A stretch of 64,000 bases of DNA from Aggregatibacter kilianii (GCF_003130255.1 NZ_NRCN01000002.1:124001-188000); one strand, 5' to 3'. Positions 29,887-39,294 are shown, counted from the stretch's first letter. Made by a program: numbers and translations. Notes: generated from the letters alone by a model not told the origin.

Positions 29887-30516
29887 GTGCAAAAAATTGA
29901 CGTTTTTACGCCTTCTTACAATATCGTTGAGATTTTTGAGAGCCTACAAGGTGAAGGGTTTAACACCGGTATGCTAAGCATTTTTGTACGTTTCGGTAAA
30001 TGTAACCTCGCCTGTCCTTGGTGCGACACTAATTACAATCAATTTGAACGCATGACTTTAGCGCAAATCATGGAAGAAGTGCGGTCATTTTCCGCAAAGA
30101 ATATTATTATCACCGGTGGCGAGCCGACCATTGTGCCGAATATTGAGCTTCTGCTGGATCAAATGAAATCGGAGGGCTATTTTCTTGCCATTGAGACGAA
30201 CGGCTTGAAACCGATTCCCACACAAATTGACTATATCGCCACCAGTCCGAAACGGTTATATCAACATAAATATGAACAGCGTTGTATTGAATTTGCCGAT
30301 GAAGTACGCATTGTTGCAGACGGCGATGTCCGTGATTTTTGTGCGTTAATTGAAGAGAACATTCAGGCGACTCGCTACTACCTTTCCCCTTGTGAAATCA
30401 ACGGTAAAATGAATTTGCTGGAAACCATTACCCAATTAGGTTTATTAAACCAACGCCCCAACAAGCCCAAGTGGTTATTAAGTGTACAAACGCATAAATT
30501 AATTGGCATAGCATAA
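29887..30516 (+). CDS. queE: 7-carboxy-7-deazaguanine synthase QueE
   Basis: Radical SAM enzyme forming the deazaguanine ring from carboxytetrahydropterin, the third step to queuosine. The 209-residue protein starts at GTG (29887), 5 bp after queD. It has FESLQGEGFNTGM around residues 17-29, the cluster motif CNLACPWCDTN (CxxxCxxC) around 38-48, ITGGEPT around 74-80 and the C-terminal LSVQTHKLIG. Together with queD it forms a preQ1-controlled operon; queC is not adjacent. Confidence 0.93.
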   Translation: MQKIDVFTPSYNIVEIFESLQGEGFNTGMLSIFVRFGKCNLACPWCDTNYNQFERMTLAQIMEEVRSFSAKNIIITGGEPTIVPNIELLLDQMKSEGYFLAIETNGLKPIPTQIDYIATSPKRLYQHKYEQRCIEFADEVRIVADGDVRDFCALIEENIQATRYYLSPCEINGKMNLLETITQLGLLNQRPNKPKWLLSVQTHKLIGIA

Positions 30517-30545
30517 ATTTCTTGTCGAAAAAACTTAAATTTAGC

Positions 30546-30573
30546 TTGATCGTTATATATTAAATTGTATAAT
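30546..30573 (+). promoter_or_regulatory. Promoter of a candidate small RNA
   Basis: TTGATC (30546-30551), a 16-bp spacer and TATAAT (30568-30573), in the gap after queE. The start would be near 30580, with no ORF before the terminator at 30616-30676. Confidence 0.6.
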
Positions 30574-30579
30574 GAAGTC

Positions 30580-30677
30580 GTTTTTATTTAAGATAGTCGT
30601 CATTCTTAAACACAGTGGCCGGTGCAAAAACTCCCCCACGTCTTTGTTAAAAGATCTTCGCATCGGCCATTTTTTTC
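30580..30677 (+). ncRNA. Candidate small RNA between queE and ybgI
   Basis: A roughly 95-nt transcribed unit is predicted from the promoter at 30546-30573 to an intrinsic terminator. It holds a 5' hairpin TTTAAGA/TCTTAAA around 30586-30610 and a 3' hairpin TGGCCGGTGC (30616-30625) with GCATCGGCCA (30660-30669) followed by seven T residues. The 34-nt terminal loop contains an exposed CTCCCCCAC. No ORF. It could instead be only the queDE terminator; I do not recognise the RNA. Confidence 0.5.
30616..30676 (+). terminator. Intrinsic terminator in the queE-ybgI gap
   Basis: A 10-bp stem (one G-U pair) with a long 34-nt loop and a T7 tail. Confidence 0.7.
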
Positions 30678-30740
30678 TTCTTATTCCACGCTAAAGCCAT
30701 TATTATTACGCCATTCTTTTTCTTTATTCAGAGAACGTTT

Positions 30741-31496
30741 ATGCAAAATTTAGCCCTAGAAAATCTGCTTAATCAAAAGCTCAATAGCGATACTATTAAC
30801 GACTACGCACCAAATGGCTTACAAGTGGAAGGCAAAGCCGAAGTAAAAAAAATCATCACCGGCGTCACCGCCAGCCAAGCCCTAATTGATTATGCCGTTG
30901 AGCAAAAAGCCGATGCATTGCTCGTTCATCATGGTTATTTTTGGAAGAGCGAAAATCCTTGTATCCGCGGCATGAAAGGCAAGCGAATCAAAACCTTATT
31001 AGTCAATGAGATCAATTTATATGGCTATCATTTGCCTTTAGATGTTCACCCCGAACTCGGCAACAGCGCCCTACTTGCCCGCTTACTTGGCATTGAAAAT
31101 CTTCAACCGTTAGAACAAAACGCCGTCAGCATTCCGGTGTGGGGCACCTTAAAAGAACCGTTAACCGCCGAACAATTTGCCGAACGCATTGAACGTGTGT
31201 TAAACCGCAAGCCGTTAATTTGCACGGAAAACGGACCGCACTTTATTAGTAAAGTCGGTATTTGTACCGGCGGCGGACAGGGATATATCGATCTTGCCGC
31301 AGCACAAAATTGTGACGCTTTTATCACAGGTGAAGTCTCTGAACAAACCATTCACTCCGCCAGAGAGCAAGGGATTCATTTCTTTGCTGCCGGGCACCAT
31401 GCCACCGAACGTTACGGCATTAAGGCGCTCGGCGAATGGTTGGCTAAAGAACACGGTTTTGACGTGGAATTTAAGGATATAGATAATCCGGCTTAA
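30741..31496 (+). CDS. ybgI: Nif3-like dinuclear metal-centre protein YbgI
   Basis: Member of the DUF34/NIF3 family, 251 residues, which forms hexameric toroids with a two-metal site; the biochemical role is unsettled. Metal-ligand segments are LLVHHGYFWK around residues 60-69, HLPLDVHPELGN around 96-107, and the C-terminal AAGHHATERYGI. NGLQVEG near residue 26 is a family hallmark. RBS is weak. Confidence 0.92.
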   Translation: MQNLALENLLNQKLNSDTINDYAPNGLQVEGKAEVKKIITGVTASQALIDYAVEQKADALLVHHGYFWKSENPCIRGMKGKRIKTLLVNEINLYGYHLPLDVHPELGNSALLARLLGIENLQPLEQNAVSIPVWGTLKEPLTAEQFAERIERVLNRKPLICTENGPHFISKVGICTGGGQGYIDLAAAQNCDAFITGEVSEQTIHSAREQGIHFFAAGHHATERYGIKALGEWLAKEHGFDVEFKDIDNPA

Positions 31497-31585
31497 CTGG
31501 TTAAACCAAAAACCGCCACATTGCTCAAGACCGGCAAAACAAGTATAATCTTGCCACTTTTTAACTCAAACAATTAGGAATAACT

Positions 31586-32374
31586 ATGGGTTTCTTAACA
31601 GGTAAACGTATTTTAGTCACAGGTCTCGCCAGCAACCGCTCTATCGCTTACGGTATCGCTAAGGCCATGAAAGAACAAGGTGCAGAATTAGCCTTCACTT
31701 ATTTAAATGAAAAATTACAACCGCGTGTTGAAGAATTTGCCAAAGAATTTGGCGCAAACATCGTTCTTCCGTTAGACGTTGCCACCGATGAAAGCATTCA
31801 AAACTGCTTTGCAGAATTAAGCAAACACTGGGATAAATTTGATGGTTTCGTACACGCCATCGCATTCGCACCGGGCGATCAATTAGACGGCGACTATGTG
31901 AATGCGGCAACCCGTGAAGGTTATCGCATTGCCCACGACATCAGCGCATACAGTTTTGTAGCAATGGCGCAAGCAGCACGTCCATATTTGAATCCTAACG
32001 CGGCATTATTAACCCTTTCTTACTTAGGTGCAGAACGTGCTATTCCAAACTATAACGTGATGTGTTTAGCCAAAGCCTCTCTTGAAGCGGCAACCCGTGT
32101 GATGGCAGCAGATTTAGGCAAAGACGGCATTCGCGTGAACGCCATTTCCGCAGGCCCGATTCGTACCTTAGCGGCTTCCGGTATTAAAAACTTCAAGAAA
32201 ATGTTGGCAACCTTCGAGAAAACCGCTGCATTACGCCGTACCGTGACCATTGAAGATGTGGGCAACTCCGCAGCGTTCTTATGCTCTGATTTAGCCTCCG
32301 GGATCACCGGTGAAATCGTCCATGTTGATGCAGGCTTCAGCATCACCGCCATGGGCGAGTTAGGCGAAGAATAA
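31586..32374 (+). CDS. fabI: Enoyl-[acyl-carrier-protein] reductase FabI
   Basis: NADH-dependent reduction of enoyl-ACP in the last step of each fatty acid elongation cycle; the triclosan target. The 262-residue SDR protein begins [20 protein letters not shown] with the FabI-type nucleotide motif, has the active-site Tyr and Lys in the [15 protein letters not shown] region (around residues 156-170), SYLGAERA upstream of it, and ends with [20 protein letters not shown] ribosome site. A double hairpin follows. Confidence 0.96.
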   Translation: MGFLTGKRILVTGLASNRSIAYGIAKAMKEQGAELAFTYLNEKLQPRVEEFAKEFGANIVLPLDVATDESIQNCFAELSKHWDKFDGFVHAIAFAPGDQLDGDYVNAATREGYRIAHDISAYSFVAMAQAARPYLNPNAALLTLSYLGAERAIPNYNVMCLAKASLEAATRVMAADLGKDGIRVNAISAGPIRTLAASGIKNFKKMLATFEKTAALRRTVTIEDVGNSAAFLCSDLASGITGEIVHVDAGFSITAMGELGEE

Positions 32375-32396
32375 TTTTTTCTTCCTTTATTTTATC

Positions 32397-32420
32397 GGCA
32401 GGTTTTTTAACCTGCCTTTT
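32397..32420 (+). terminator. Intrinsic terminator after fabI
   Basis: GGCAGGTT, loop TTTT, AACCTGCC, then TTTT. Confidence 0.85.
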
Positions 32421-32423
32421 CTA

Positions 32424-32486
32424 TTTGTAAGGCGGATTTTAATCCGCCATTTTATGACGGCTTTGGCGGACTCCACTCTGCCCTAC
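32424..32486. repeat. Palindromic intergenic repeat upstream of rnb
   Basis: It contains a perfect 18-bp palindrome GGCGGATTTTAATCCGCC (32431-32448), then a related GGCGGACTCCA segment and a CTGCCCTACG end. The layout of TGTARGGCGGA...CCGCC units resembles dispersed REP-like repeats of this family; copy number elsewhere cannot be seen. Confidence 0.5.
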
Positions 32487-32499
32487 GATAAGAATAATT

Positions 32500-34479
32500 A
32501 TGTTCCAAGATAATCCATTACTCGCACAACTCAAACAACAAATTCACGATAGCAAAGAACGCGTGGAAGGCATAGTAAAAAGCACCGATAAGGCTTATGG
32601 CTTTTTGGAATGCGACAAAAAAAGCTATTTCATCTCCCCTGTCGCTATGAAAAAAGTGATGCACGGCGACAAAATCAGCGCCACTATCGAAAAACAAGGC
32701 GATAAAGAACAAGCGGAACCGGAAGCCTTAATCGAGCCGATGCTTACCCGTTTTATCGCGAAAGTGCGGTTCAATAAAGACAAGAAATTGCAGGTGCTTG
32801 TTGATCACCCTAACATTAATCAGCCCATTGGCGCCGCGCAAAGCAAAGCCGTCAAAGAAGAATTACAGGAAGGCGATTGGGTTGTGGCAACCTTAAAAAC
32901 CCACCCTTTGCGCGACGATCGTTTTTTCTATGCGCAAATCACTCAATTTATTTGCCACGCTGATGATGAACTGGCACCTTGGTGGGTGACCCTTGCGCGT
33001 CACGAACAACCGCGTGAACCGGTACAAGGACAAGATCACTATGAAATGCAGGATCAAGAAACGCGCGAAAATCTGACCGCACTTCACTTCGTCACTATCG
33101 ACTCTAAAACCACGCAGGACATGGACGACGCCTTGTATATTGAGCCTATTGCCTCAAACGGTGAACAAACCGGCTGGCAATTAGTGGTGGCAATTGCCGA
33201 TCCAACTGCTTATATCGCTCTGCATTCACAAATCGAAAAAGACGCCAAACAACGTTGTTTCACCAATTATCTACCCGGCTTCAATATTCCGATGTTGCCA
33301 CGGGAACTTTCTGATGAGCTTTGTTCCTTAAAACCTCATGAAACCCGTCCGGCATTGGTTTGCTACATTCAAACAGACTTACAGGGCAACATCAGTGCAC
33401 CGGCAAAATTTGTGTTAGCCGATGTGCAATCAAAAGATAAATTGACGTACAACCAAGTTTCCGATTACTTAGAAGGCAAAGACAATGCTTGGCAGCCGGA
33501 AAATCCGGAAACGGCACAGCAAATTCAGCGGTTGCATCAATTCACCCTAACCAGAACGCAATGGCGCAAAACCCACGCACTGCTTTTTAAAGAAAAACCG
33601 GATTATTCTTTCGTGCTGGCAGAAAATGGCAAAGTACAAGATATTAAGGCGGAGTATCGCCGTATTGCCAACCAAATCGTGGAAGAATCCATGATTATCG
33701 CGAATATCTGCGCCGCCCAATTTTTACATGAAAACCTGCAATGCGGTATTTTCAACACGCACAGCGGATTCGATAAAAAATTCTTGGAAAACGCCCACAA
33801 TTTCTTGTTAGCCAATTTAGCCAATGATGAAAACAAAGCGGACTTACAAACCCGTTATGCGCTAGAAAATCTTGCAACCTTAAACGGCTATTGCCAAATG
33901 CGCCATGATATAGAACCGATTGAAGGGGATTATTTGGAATTCCGCCTGCGCCGTTTCCTCACTTTCGCAGAATTTAAAGCAGAATTGGCACCGCACTTTG
34001 GTTTAGGCTTAAAGGGCTACGCCACATGGACATCGCCAATCCGCAAATATTCCGATATGGTAAACCATCGCTTAATCAAAGCCTATTTAGCCAACCGCGA
34101 TTTTGCCAAACCGGAAGAAACGGTACTTGCCCGTTTGCAAGAAGCTCGTCGCCAAAATCGTTTGGTGGAACGTGATATTGCCGATTGGCTATATTGTCGT
34201 TATTTGGCGGATAAGGTGGAAAGCAAAGTCGAATTTGAAGCCGAAGTACAAGACGTCACCCGCGGCGGCTTGCGTGTCATGCTGTTGGAAAACGGAGCCT
34301 CCATGTTTATTCCGGCCTCCACACTCCATGACAACCGAGAGGAAATCACCATAAATAATGATGAAATAGCCTTCTACATTAAAGATCAGCGCCAATATAA
34401 AATCGGCGATCTTATCCGTGTGCAACTAACCGAGGTAAAAGAAACCACGCGAAGTATTATCGGAACCGTCTTAAAATAA
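32500..34479 (+). CDS. rnb: Exoribonuclease II (RNase II)
   Basis: Processive 3'-5' hydrolytic exoribonuclease for mRNA decay. The 659-residue protein has N-terminal cold-shock OB domains (about 15-170), the RNB catalytic domain with the metal-binding aspartates in DSKTTQDMDDALYI around residues 201-214, the downstream FNTHSGFDKKFLE and ATWTSPIRKYSDMVNHRLI segments, and a C-terminal S1 domain. The usual length (E. coli 644) is slightly exceeded. RBS is poor. Confidence 0.94.
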   Translation: MFQDNPLLAQLKQQIHDSKERVEGIVKSTDKAYGFLECDKKSYFISPVAMKKVMHGDKISATIEKQGDKEQAEPEALIEPMLTRFIAKVRFNKDKKLQVLVDHPNINQPIGAAQSKAVKEELQEGDWVVATLKTHPLRDDRFFYAQITQFICHADDELAPWWVTLARHEQPREPVQGQDHYEMQDQETRENLTALHFVTIDSKTTQDMDDALYIEPIASNGEQTGWQLVVAIADPTAYIALHSQIEKDAKQRCFTNYLPGFNIPMLPRELSDELCSLKPHETRPALVCYIQTDLQGNISAPAKFVLADVQSKDKLTYNQVSDYLEGKDNAWQPENPETAQQIQRLHQFTLTRTQWRKTHALLFKEKPDYSFVLAENGKVQDIKAEYRRIANQIVEESMIIANICAAQFLHENLQCGIFNTHSGFDKKFLENAHNFLLANLANDENKADLQTRYALENLATLNGYCQMRHDIEPIEGDYLEFRLRRFLTFAEFKAELAPHFGLGLKGYATWTSPIRKYSDMVNHRLIKAYLANRDFAKPEETVLARLQEARRQNRLVERDIADWLYCRYLADKVESKVEFEAEVQDVTRGGLRVMLLENGASMFIPASTLHDNREEITINNDEIAFYIKDQRQYKIGDLIRVQLTEVKETTRSIIGTVLK

Positions 34480-34483
34480 CGCC

Positions 34484-34549
34484 AAAGTGCGGTTGAATTT
34501 TGGGATGTTTTATTCTTTAAAATACAATAAAAAAATTCACCGCACTTTT
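34484..34549 (+). terminator. Uptake-signal dyad after rnb
   Basis: Opposed uptake signals with flanking complementarity (AAAGTGCGGT...GAATTTT with AAAATTC-ACCGCACTTT, one bulge) form a long stem-loop just after the rnb stop. Confidence 0.6.
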
Positions 34550-34556
34550 AACAAAA

Positions 34557-34594
34557 AAATCCTGCCCTAACATACGTTAAAGCAGGATTTTCTT
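34557..34594 (-). terminator. Intrinsic terminator after dps
   Basis: AAATCCTGC (34557-34565) pairs with GCAGGATTT (34582-34590), with an inner TAAC/GTTA helix. A-run on the left gives a T-run for the leftward dps transcript. Confidence 0.8.
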
Positions 34595-34609
34595 TTGGAT
34601 TAGGATTAA

Positions 34610-35092
34610 TTAACCGCGGCAGCTTTGGCAAGCAGCTTGGAACATCCAGATCAATTTTTCTTGTTCTTTGATGTAGTCACTCATTTGTGATGAGGTACCT
34701 TCATCATCAGCATCAGATGCCAAGCTTAAAATTTCACGTTGTTGGCCAAGTAATACTTTAAAACCGTCCAATATGCCTTTTAAGCAATCTGCCGCCGTGC
34801 TAACCGCAATCTCTTCTTTAATACGAGATTGGCTTAAATATTGACTAAATCCGTTTGCCGGCGTGTGACCTAATGTTAAGATGCGCTCGGCAATTTCATC
34901 AACTTTTTCTACAAGATCCGTGTAAATTTCTTCAAATTTTGCGTGAAGTTCAAAAAAGTTAACACCTTTAATGTTCCAGTGATAACCACGTACATTGGTG
35001 TAGAAAACTTGATAAGTGGCTAATAATTCATTTAACTTGGTTGCTAATACTTCTGATTGTGCTTTATCTAAACCGATAGATGTTTTTGACAT
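34610..35092 (-). CDS. dps: Dps/ferritin-like DNA-protection protein
   Basis: Forms 12-mer shells that oxidise and store iron and guard DNA against peroxide. The 160-residue product has the intersubunit ferroxidase ligands in NVRGYHWNIKG (His around residue 38), FFELHAKFEEIYTDLVEKVDEIAER (with H, E and D ligands; split as ELHAKFEEIY and KVDEIAER). The Cys-rich tail CQSCRG is unusual. It is divergent from emrA with 201 bp between. Confidence 0.92.
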   Translation of the reverse strand: MSKTSIGLDKAQSEVLATKLNELLATYQVFYTNVRGYHWNIKGVNFFELHAKFEEIYTDLVEKVDEIAERILTLGHTPANGFSQYLSQSRIKEEIAVSTAADCLKGILDGFKVLLGQQREILSLASDADDEGTSSQMSDYIKEQEKLIWMFQAACQSCRG

Positions 35093-35293
35093 AATATTTC
35101 TCCTCTAGGATTGTGATTTATGTTTGATTGAAAATAAAACGAGTAAAACAAATGCCGTGTTTCTCGTTTTTTGTTGGCGTAAGTATAGAAAAAAGCAGAT
35201 AATAGCGGAAATTGTTACATTCAATAGAATTGATAGTTTATACATATAGAATAATCAAAATTCCAACAACAAAACCTATCAAAGGGACACTCC

Positions 35294-36457
35294 ATGGAAA
35301 ATAACGCTGAAACAGAATTAGCCTCCGAGCAAAAAACAAAACGCAAAAAAGCATTCGGCATTTTCTTTTTCATCCTAATCATCACTACTGCACTTACTGC
35401 TTTATATTGGTTCTTTTTTCTTAAAGATTATCAAAGCACGGAAGATGCCTATGTCAATGGCAATCAAATAATGATTTCATCACAAGTCGCAGGCAATGTG
35501 CGTCAAATTAATGTTGAAAATATGGATTTTGTGCATGCGGGAGATGTGTTACTTGAGTTGGATGATACGGATTACCAACTGAGTTTCAGCCAAGCACAAA
35601 ACACATTAGCCGGTGCGGTACGCCAAATTTCGCAGCTTGGCTACACCGTTAAACAACTGGAAGCAACTGTTCAAGCCAACCAAACGGCGTTGACGAAAGC
35701 ACAAGGCGATTTAGCGCGCCGTGAACAGTTAGGGAAAAGCGGAGCGATTGATAAAGAATCGCTACAACACGCCAGAGAAGCGGTAATGACAGCGGAAGCC
35801 AACTTAAAAGCCGTTAAAAACCAACTTGCTGCTAATAAATCCTTATTAATGAATGTACCACTGAAAGAACAGCCGGAAATTCAAAAAGCCATCAGTTCCG
35901 TAAAACAGGCGTGGCTCAATTTACAACGCACTAAAATCACCAGCCCGATTGATGGCTATGTGGCACGCCGAAGCACGCAAGTGGGACAAAAAGTCGCCGT
36001 GGGGAGTGCTCTGATGGCGGTCATTGCCAACGACCAAATGTGGGTGGATGCCAATTTTAAAGAAACCCAACTCAAAGATATGCGAATTGGGCAACCCGTG
36101 AAGTTATCTTTTGATTTATACGGCCATGATGTGAAATTTGATGGCAAAATAGAAGGTATCGAAATGGGCACCGGTAGCGCATTTTCTGTGTTACCCGCAC
36201 AAAATGCCACTGGCAACTGGATCAAAGTGGTACAACGTGTCCCTGTTCGCATTAGTTTGGATCCGCAACAAATTACCCGCTACCCGCTACGCATTGGCTT
36301 ATCCACCTTAGTGGAAGTCAATATTGCCGATACAAAGGGAGAAATGTTATCGCAGCAAAAACGTACGGCGCCACTTTATGCTACCAACACGCTCAGCTAT
36401 GATGAAAGTGCGGTGGAAAATTTGATCGAAAAAATTATTCGCGATAACACAAACTAG
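35294..36457 (+). CDS. emrA: Multidrug efflux periplasmic adaptor EmrA
   Basis: Membrane-fusion protein linking the EmrB pump to an outer-membrane channel. The 387-residue product has one N-terminal membrane span (about residues 21-45), a STEDAYVNGNQ segment typical of EmrA, lipoyl half-domains with ENMDFVHAGDVLLELDDTD, a long alpha-hairpin, and the second lipoyl half with TKITSPIDGYVARRSTQVGQ. Followed after 8 bp by emrB. AAAGGGAC ribosome site. Confidence 0.94.
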   Translation: MENNAETELASEQKTKRKKAFGIFFFILIITTALTALYWFFFLKDYQSTEDAYVNGNQIMISSQVAGNVRQINVENMDFVHAGDVLLELDDTDYQLSFSQAQNTLAGAVRQISQLGYTVKQLEATVQANQTALTKAQGDLARREQLGKSGAIDKESLQHAREAVMTAEANLKAVKNQLAANKSLLMNVPLKEQPEIQKAISSVKQAWLNLQRTKITSPIDGYVARRSTQVGQKVAVGSALMAVIANDQMWVDANFKETQLKDMRIGQPVKLSFDLYGHDVKFDGKIEGIEMGTGSAFSVLPAQNATGNWIKVVQRVPVRISLDPQQITRYPLRIGLSTLVEVNIADTKGEMLSQQKRTAPLYATNTLSYDESAVENLIEKIIRDNTN

Positions 36458-36465
36458 GATTTGGC

Positions 36466-37983
36466 ATGATGCAAAAACCGGTTGAAGGTGTCGCTCTCGG
36501 CATAATGACATTAGCACTATCACTTGCCACCTTTATGCAAGTGTTAGATTCAACTATTGCTAATGTTGCCATCCCAACAATTTCAGGTGATCTTGGTGCC
36601 TCATCAAGCCAAGGCACTTGGGTTATCACCTCATTTGGTGTAGCAAATGCCATATCTATTCCCATCACAGGTTGGCTCGCCAAACGTTTTGGCGAAGTAA
36701 AATTGTTTTTAATTGCCACCGCACTTTTTATTTTCGCCTCTTGGTTATGCGGCATTTCCCATAGCTTGGAAATGCTCATTGTGTGTCGTGTGTTCCAAGG
36801 CTTGGCGGCAGGTCCGATTATTCCGCTGTCACAGAGTTTACTACTCAATAACTACCCACCGGAAAAACGGGGCATGGCATTGGCATTTTGGGCGATGACT
36901 GTCGTTGTCGCGCCGATTTTCGGGCCCATTCTCGGCGGTTGGATCAGTGATAATTTACATTGGGGTTGGATCTTCTTTATTAACGTCCCCGTGGGTATCA
37001 TTATTATTGGTGCCAGTTGGAAAATTTTGATGCCTCGGGAAAGTAAAATTCAACATAACCCAATTGATATAGTTGGATTAGTGCTATTAGTACTTGGTGT
37101 CGGTTGTTTACAATTAATGTTAGATCAAGGGCGTGAACAAGATTGGTTCAACTCCGCTGAAATCATCATTCTTGCCGTCATTTCCGCCGTGACGTTAATC
37201 GCACTCGTCATTTGGGAACTCACGGACGACAACCCTGTGGTGGATATTTCCCTGTTCAAGCAACGCAATTTCAGCGTCGGCTGTCTGTCCACCAGCCTTG
37301 CCTTTTTGGTTTATCTGGGGTCTGTGGTGCTCATTCCCTTGCTGTTGCAACAAGTTTATGGTTATACCGCCACTTGGGCAGGTTTAGCATCAGCACCTGT
37401 GGGCTTATTCCCGATTTTATTATCACCATTAATCGGTAAATACGGCTATAAAATCGATATGCGAATTTTAGTCACCGTCAGCTTCATTGTTTATGCCATT
37501 ACATTCTACTGGCGCGCCGTCACGTTTGAACCGGGAATGTCCTTCGCCGATGTGGCATTACCGCAACTTGTGCAAGGCCTGGCTGCAGCTTGTTTCTTTA
37601 TGCCGTTAACCTCAATCACCCTCTCCAATTTACCGGCTGATAAAATGGCCTCCGCCTCCAGTTTATTTAACTTTTTGCGTACCTTGGCAGGATCTATTGG
37701 AACATCATTAACCACTTTCTTATGGTACAACCGCGAAGCCGTACACCATAGCCAACTGACTGAAATCGTGACAAATTACAATCCAATCGTCCAACAATAC
37801 TATCAAACAATGGAACGTTTCGGCATAAGTGAAGAACAAACTTCCTCCATGCTTGCCCGTAATATCACATCGCAAGGTTTTATCATCGGTGCCAATGAAA
37901 TTTTCTGGTTATCTGCCATTATGTTTTTAGTGTTGTTCATTTTGGTCTGGTTTGCCAAACCACCTTTCGGAAGCCGTCAATAA
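36466..37983 (+). CDS. emrB: Multidrug efflux MFS transporter EmrB
   Basis: DHA2-family proton antiporter, 505 residues with about 14 membrane spans. The first span carries TFMQVLDSTIANVAIPTI, motif C-like APIFGPILGGWI lies around residues 146-157 and the DHA2 hallmark NVPVGI around 175-180. Partner of EmrA just upstream. The gene is followed by a single uptake signal and then the promoter and TPP riboswitch of the next unit. Confidence 0.94.
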   Translation: MMQKPVEGVALGIMTLALSLATFMQVLDSTIANVAIPTISGDLGASSSQGTWVITSFGVANAISIPITGWLAKRFGEVKLFLIATALFIFASWLCGISHSLEMLIVCRVFQGLAAGPIIPLSQSLLLNNYPPEKRGMALAFWAMTVVVAPIFGPILGGWISDNLHWGWIFFINVPVGIIIIGASWKILMPRESKIQHNPIDIVGLVLLVLGVGCLQLMLDQGREQDWFNSAEIIILAVISAVTLIALVIWELTDDNPVVDISLFKQRNFSVGCLSTSLAFLVYLGSVVLIPLLLQQVYGYTATWAGLASAPVGLFPILLSPLIGKYGYKIDMRILVTVSFIVYAITFYWRAVTFEPGMSFADVALPQLVQGLAAACFFMPLTSITLSNLPADKMASASSLFNFLRTLAGSIGTSLTTFLWYNREAVHHSQLTEIVTNYNPIVQQYYQTMERFGISEEQTSSMLARNITSQGFIIGANEIFWLSAIMFLVLFILVWFAKPPFGSRQ

Positions 37984-38017
37984 AGTGCGGTCAAAAAAGA
38001 AATATTTTTCATTTTTA

Positions 38018-38046
38018 TTTACAAATCAATTACAAACACCTATAGT
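38018..38046 (+). promoter_or_regulatory. Promoter of the TPP-regulated transcript
   Basis: TTTACA (38018-38023), a 17-bp spacer, TATAGT (38041-38046), placing transcription start just before the riboswitch. Confidence 0.7.
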
Positions 38047-38051
38047 AATGC

Positions 38052-38142
38052 CCGTTAGTCGGGGTGCTCCGTTATTCAAATAGCGGAGCTGAGAAATACC
38101 CGTGAACCTGATACAGTTAGCACTGACGTAGGAAACTAATGC
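38052..38142 (+). promoter_or_regulatory. TPP (thiamine pyrophosphate) riboswitch
   Basis: A full THI element: CGGGGTGC near the 5' end, GCTGAGA, ATACCCGTGAACCTGAT, CAGTTAG and ACTGACGTAGG, closing with CTAATG paired to CGTTAG (P1). TPP binding should repress the downstream binding-protein gene. A GGGTTT/AAGCCC hairpin with TTTT (38163-38184) downstream may be the terminator of the expression platform. Confidence 0.95.
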
Positions 38143-38238
38143 ACTTCACTCTGCTTTTCAATGGGTTTATTTCAAGCCCGTTTTCCCCGTTTAGATGTTG
38201 ACTGGTTTTGTTTTTCAATCTAACCGAGGATTAAATCA

Positions 38239-39294
38239 ATGACCAATCTTTCTAAAAATTATTCACCACTAAAAACATCCTTAAAAACGACCGCACTTTG
38301 CTTGCTTCCGATGCTGTTTTATACGCACAATGCCCAAGCGGAAGGCAAACTCACCGTTTATTGCAGCGTACAAAATGTGACCTGCGAAAAAGTCACGAAA
38401 CGCTTTGCCGAAAAATACAATGTCGATGCACAATTTGTACGAAACAGCACCGGCACCGTGCTCGGTAAAATCAAAGCAGAAAAAGAGAATCCACAGGCGG
38501 ATGTGTGGTTTGGCGGTACTTTTGAGCCGCACTTACAAGCCGCCGACCAAGGTTTACTCGCGACGTACCGCTCGCCATTACAAAAAAACATCATGCCGCA
38601 ATTTAAGAAATTAATGGATAAACGAGGCGATTACACGTCGATCATTTATTTAATGGAAGTTGCCATCGGCGTGAATACGGAAAAATTAAAACAGCTCAAT
38701 ATTCCGGAGCCGAAATGTTTTGCCGATTTGCTCAAACCGGAATTCAAAAATCAAATTCAATATGCCGATCCTCGCGTGTCCGGTACGGGCTATTCTCTTC
38801 TGACGACATTAGTGCAGCTTTGGGGCGAAGAAAAAGCGTTTGATTACTTGAAAAAACTCAACGCTAACGTGGCACAATATTCTAAAAGCGGCTTAGCCAC
38901 CGGTAACTTAGCCACCGGCGAAGTGGGCGTTGATATTGCCTTTATGCACGGCTATGTACGTGAAAAAGGCAAAGGCGCGCCGGTAAAAGGCATTTTGCCT
39001 TGTGAAGGCGTAGGCTACACATTAGGATCGGTAAGCATCATCAAAGGCGCACGCAATCTTGAAAATGCTAAACGCTTCGTGGACTTCGTCCTTGACACCG
39101 AAGCGCAAGAAATCCCATGGAGAGAATCCGACTCTTACCAACTTCCAACGAATATCTATGCAAAAGTGTCACCTAAATCTAGCGATCCAACCAAATTAAA
39201 TTTATTGGATATTGACTTCATCCGCTTTGGCGCTGACGCAGAAAGCAAACGCTTAATTGAGCGTTGGGTTGAAACAGTCAAAGGAGAAAAATAG
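38239..39294 (+). CDS. ABC transporter periplasmic substrate-binding protein under TPP control
   Basis: Family 1 (iron/thiamine/phosphorylated-sugar type) binding protein, 351 residues with a signal peptide ending NAQA (about residue 35). Mature part starts EGKLTVYCSVQNVTCEK and has NSTGTVLGKI, NPQADVWFGGTFEPH, ADPRVSGTGYSLL and GVGYTLGSVSIIKGARNLENAKRF (shown in short parts), which resemble AfuA-like proteins more than ThiB. The TPP riboswitch predicts thiamine or a thiamine precursor/phosphate as ligand. No permease or ATPase gene follows; hipBA does. An uptake signal is built into the signal-peptide codons (KTTALC). Confidence 0.82.
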   Translation: MTNLSKNYSPLKTSLKTTALCLLPMLFYTHNAQAEGKLTVYCSVQNVTCEKVTKRFAEKYNVDAQFVRNSTGTVLGKIKAEKENPQADVWFGGTFEPHLQAADQGLLATYRSPLQKNIMPQFKKLMDKRGDYTSIIYLMEVAIGVNTEKLKQLNIPEPKCFADLLKPEFKNQIQYADPRVSGTGYSLLTTLVQLWGEEKAFDYLKKLNANVAQYSKSGLATGNLATGEVGVDIAFMHGYVREKGKGAPVKGILPCEGVGYTLGSVSIIKGARNLENAKRFVDFVLDTEAQEIPWRESDSYQLPTNIYAKVSPKSSDPTKLNLLDIDFIRFGADAESKRLIERWVETVKGEK

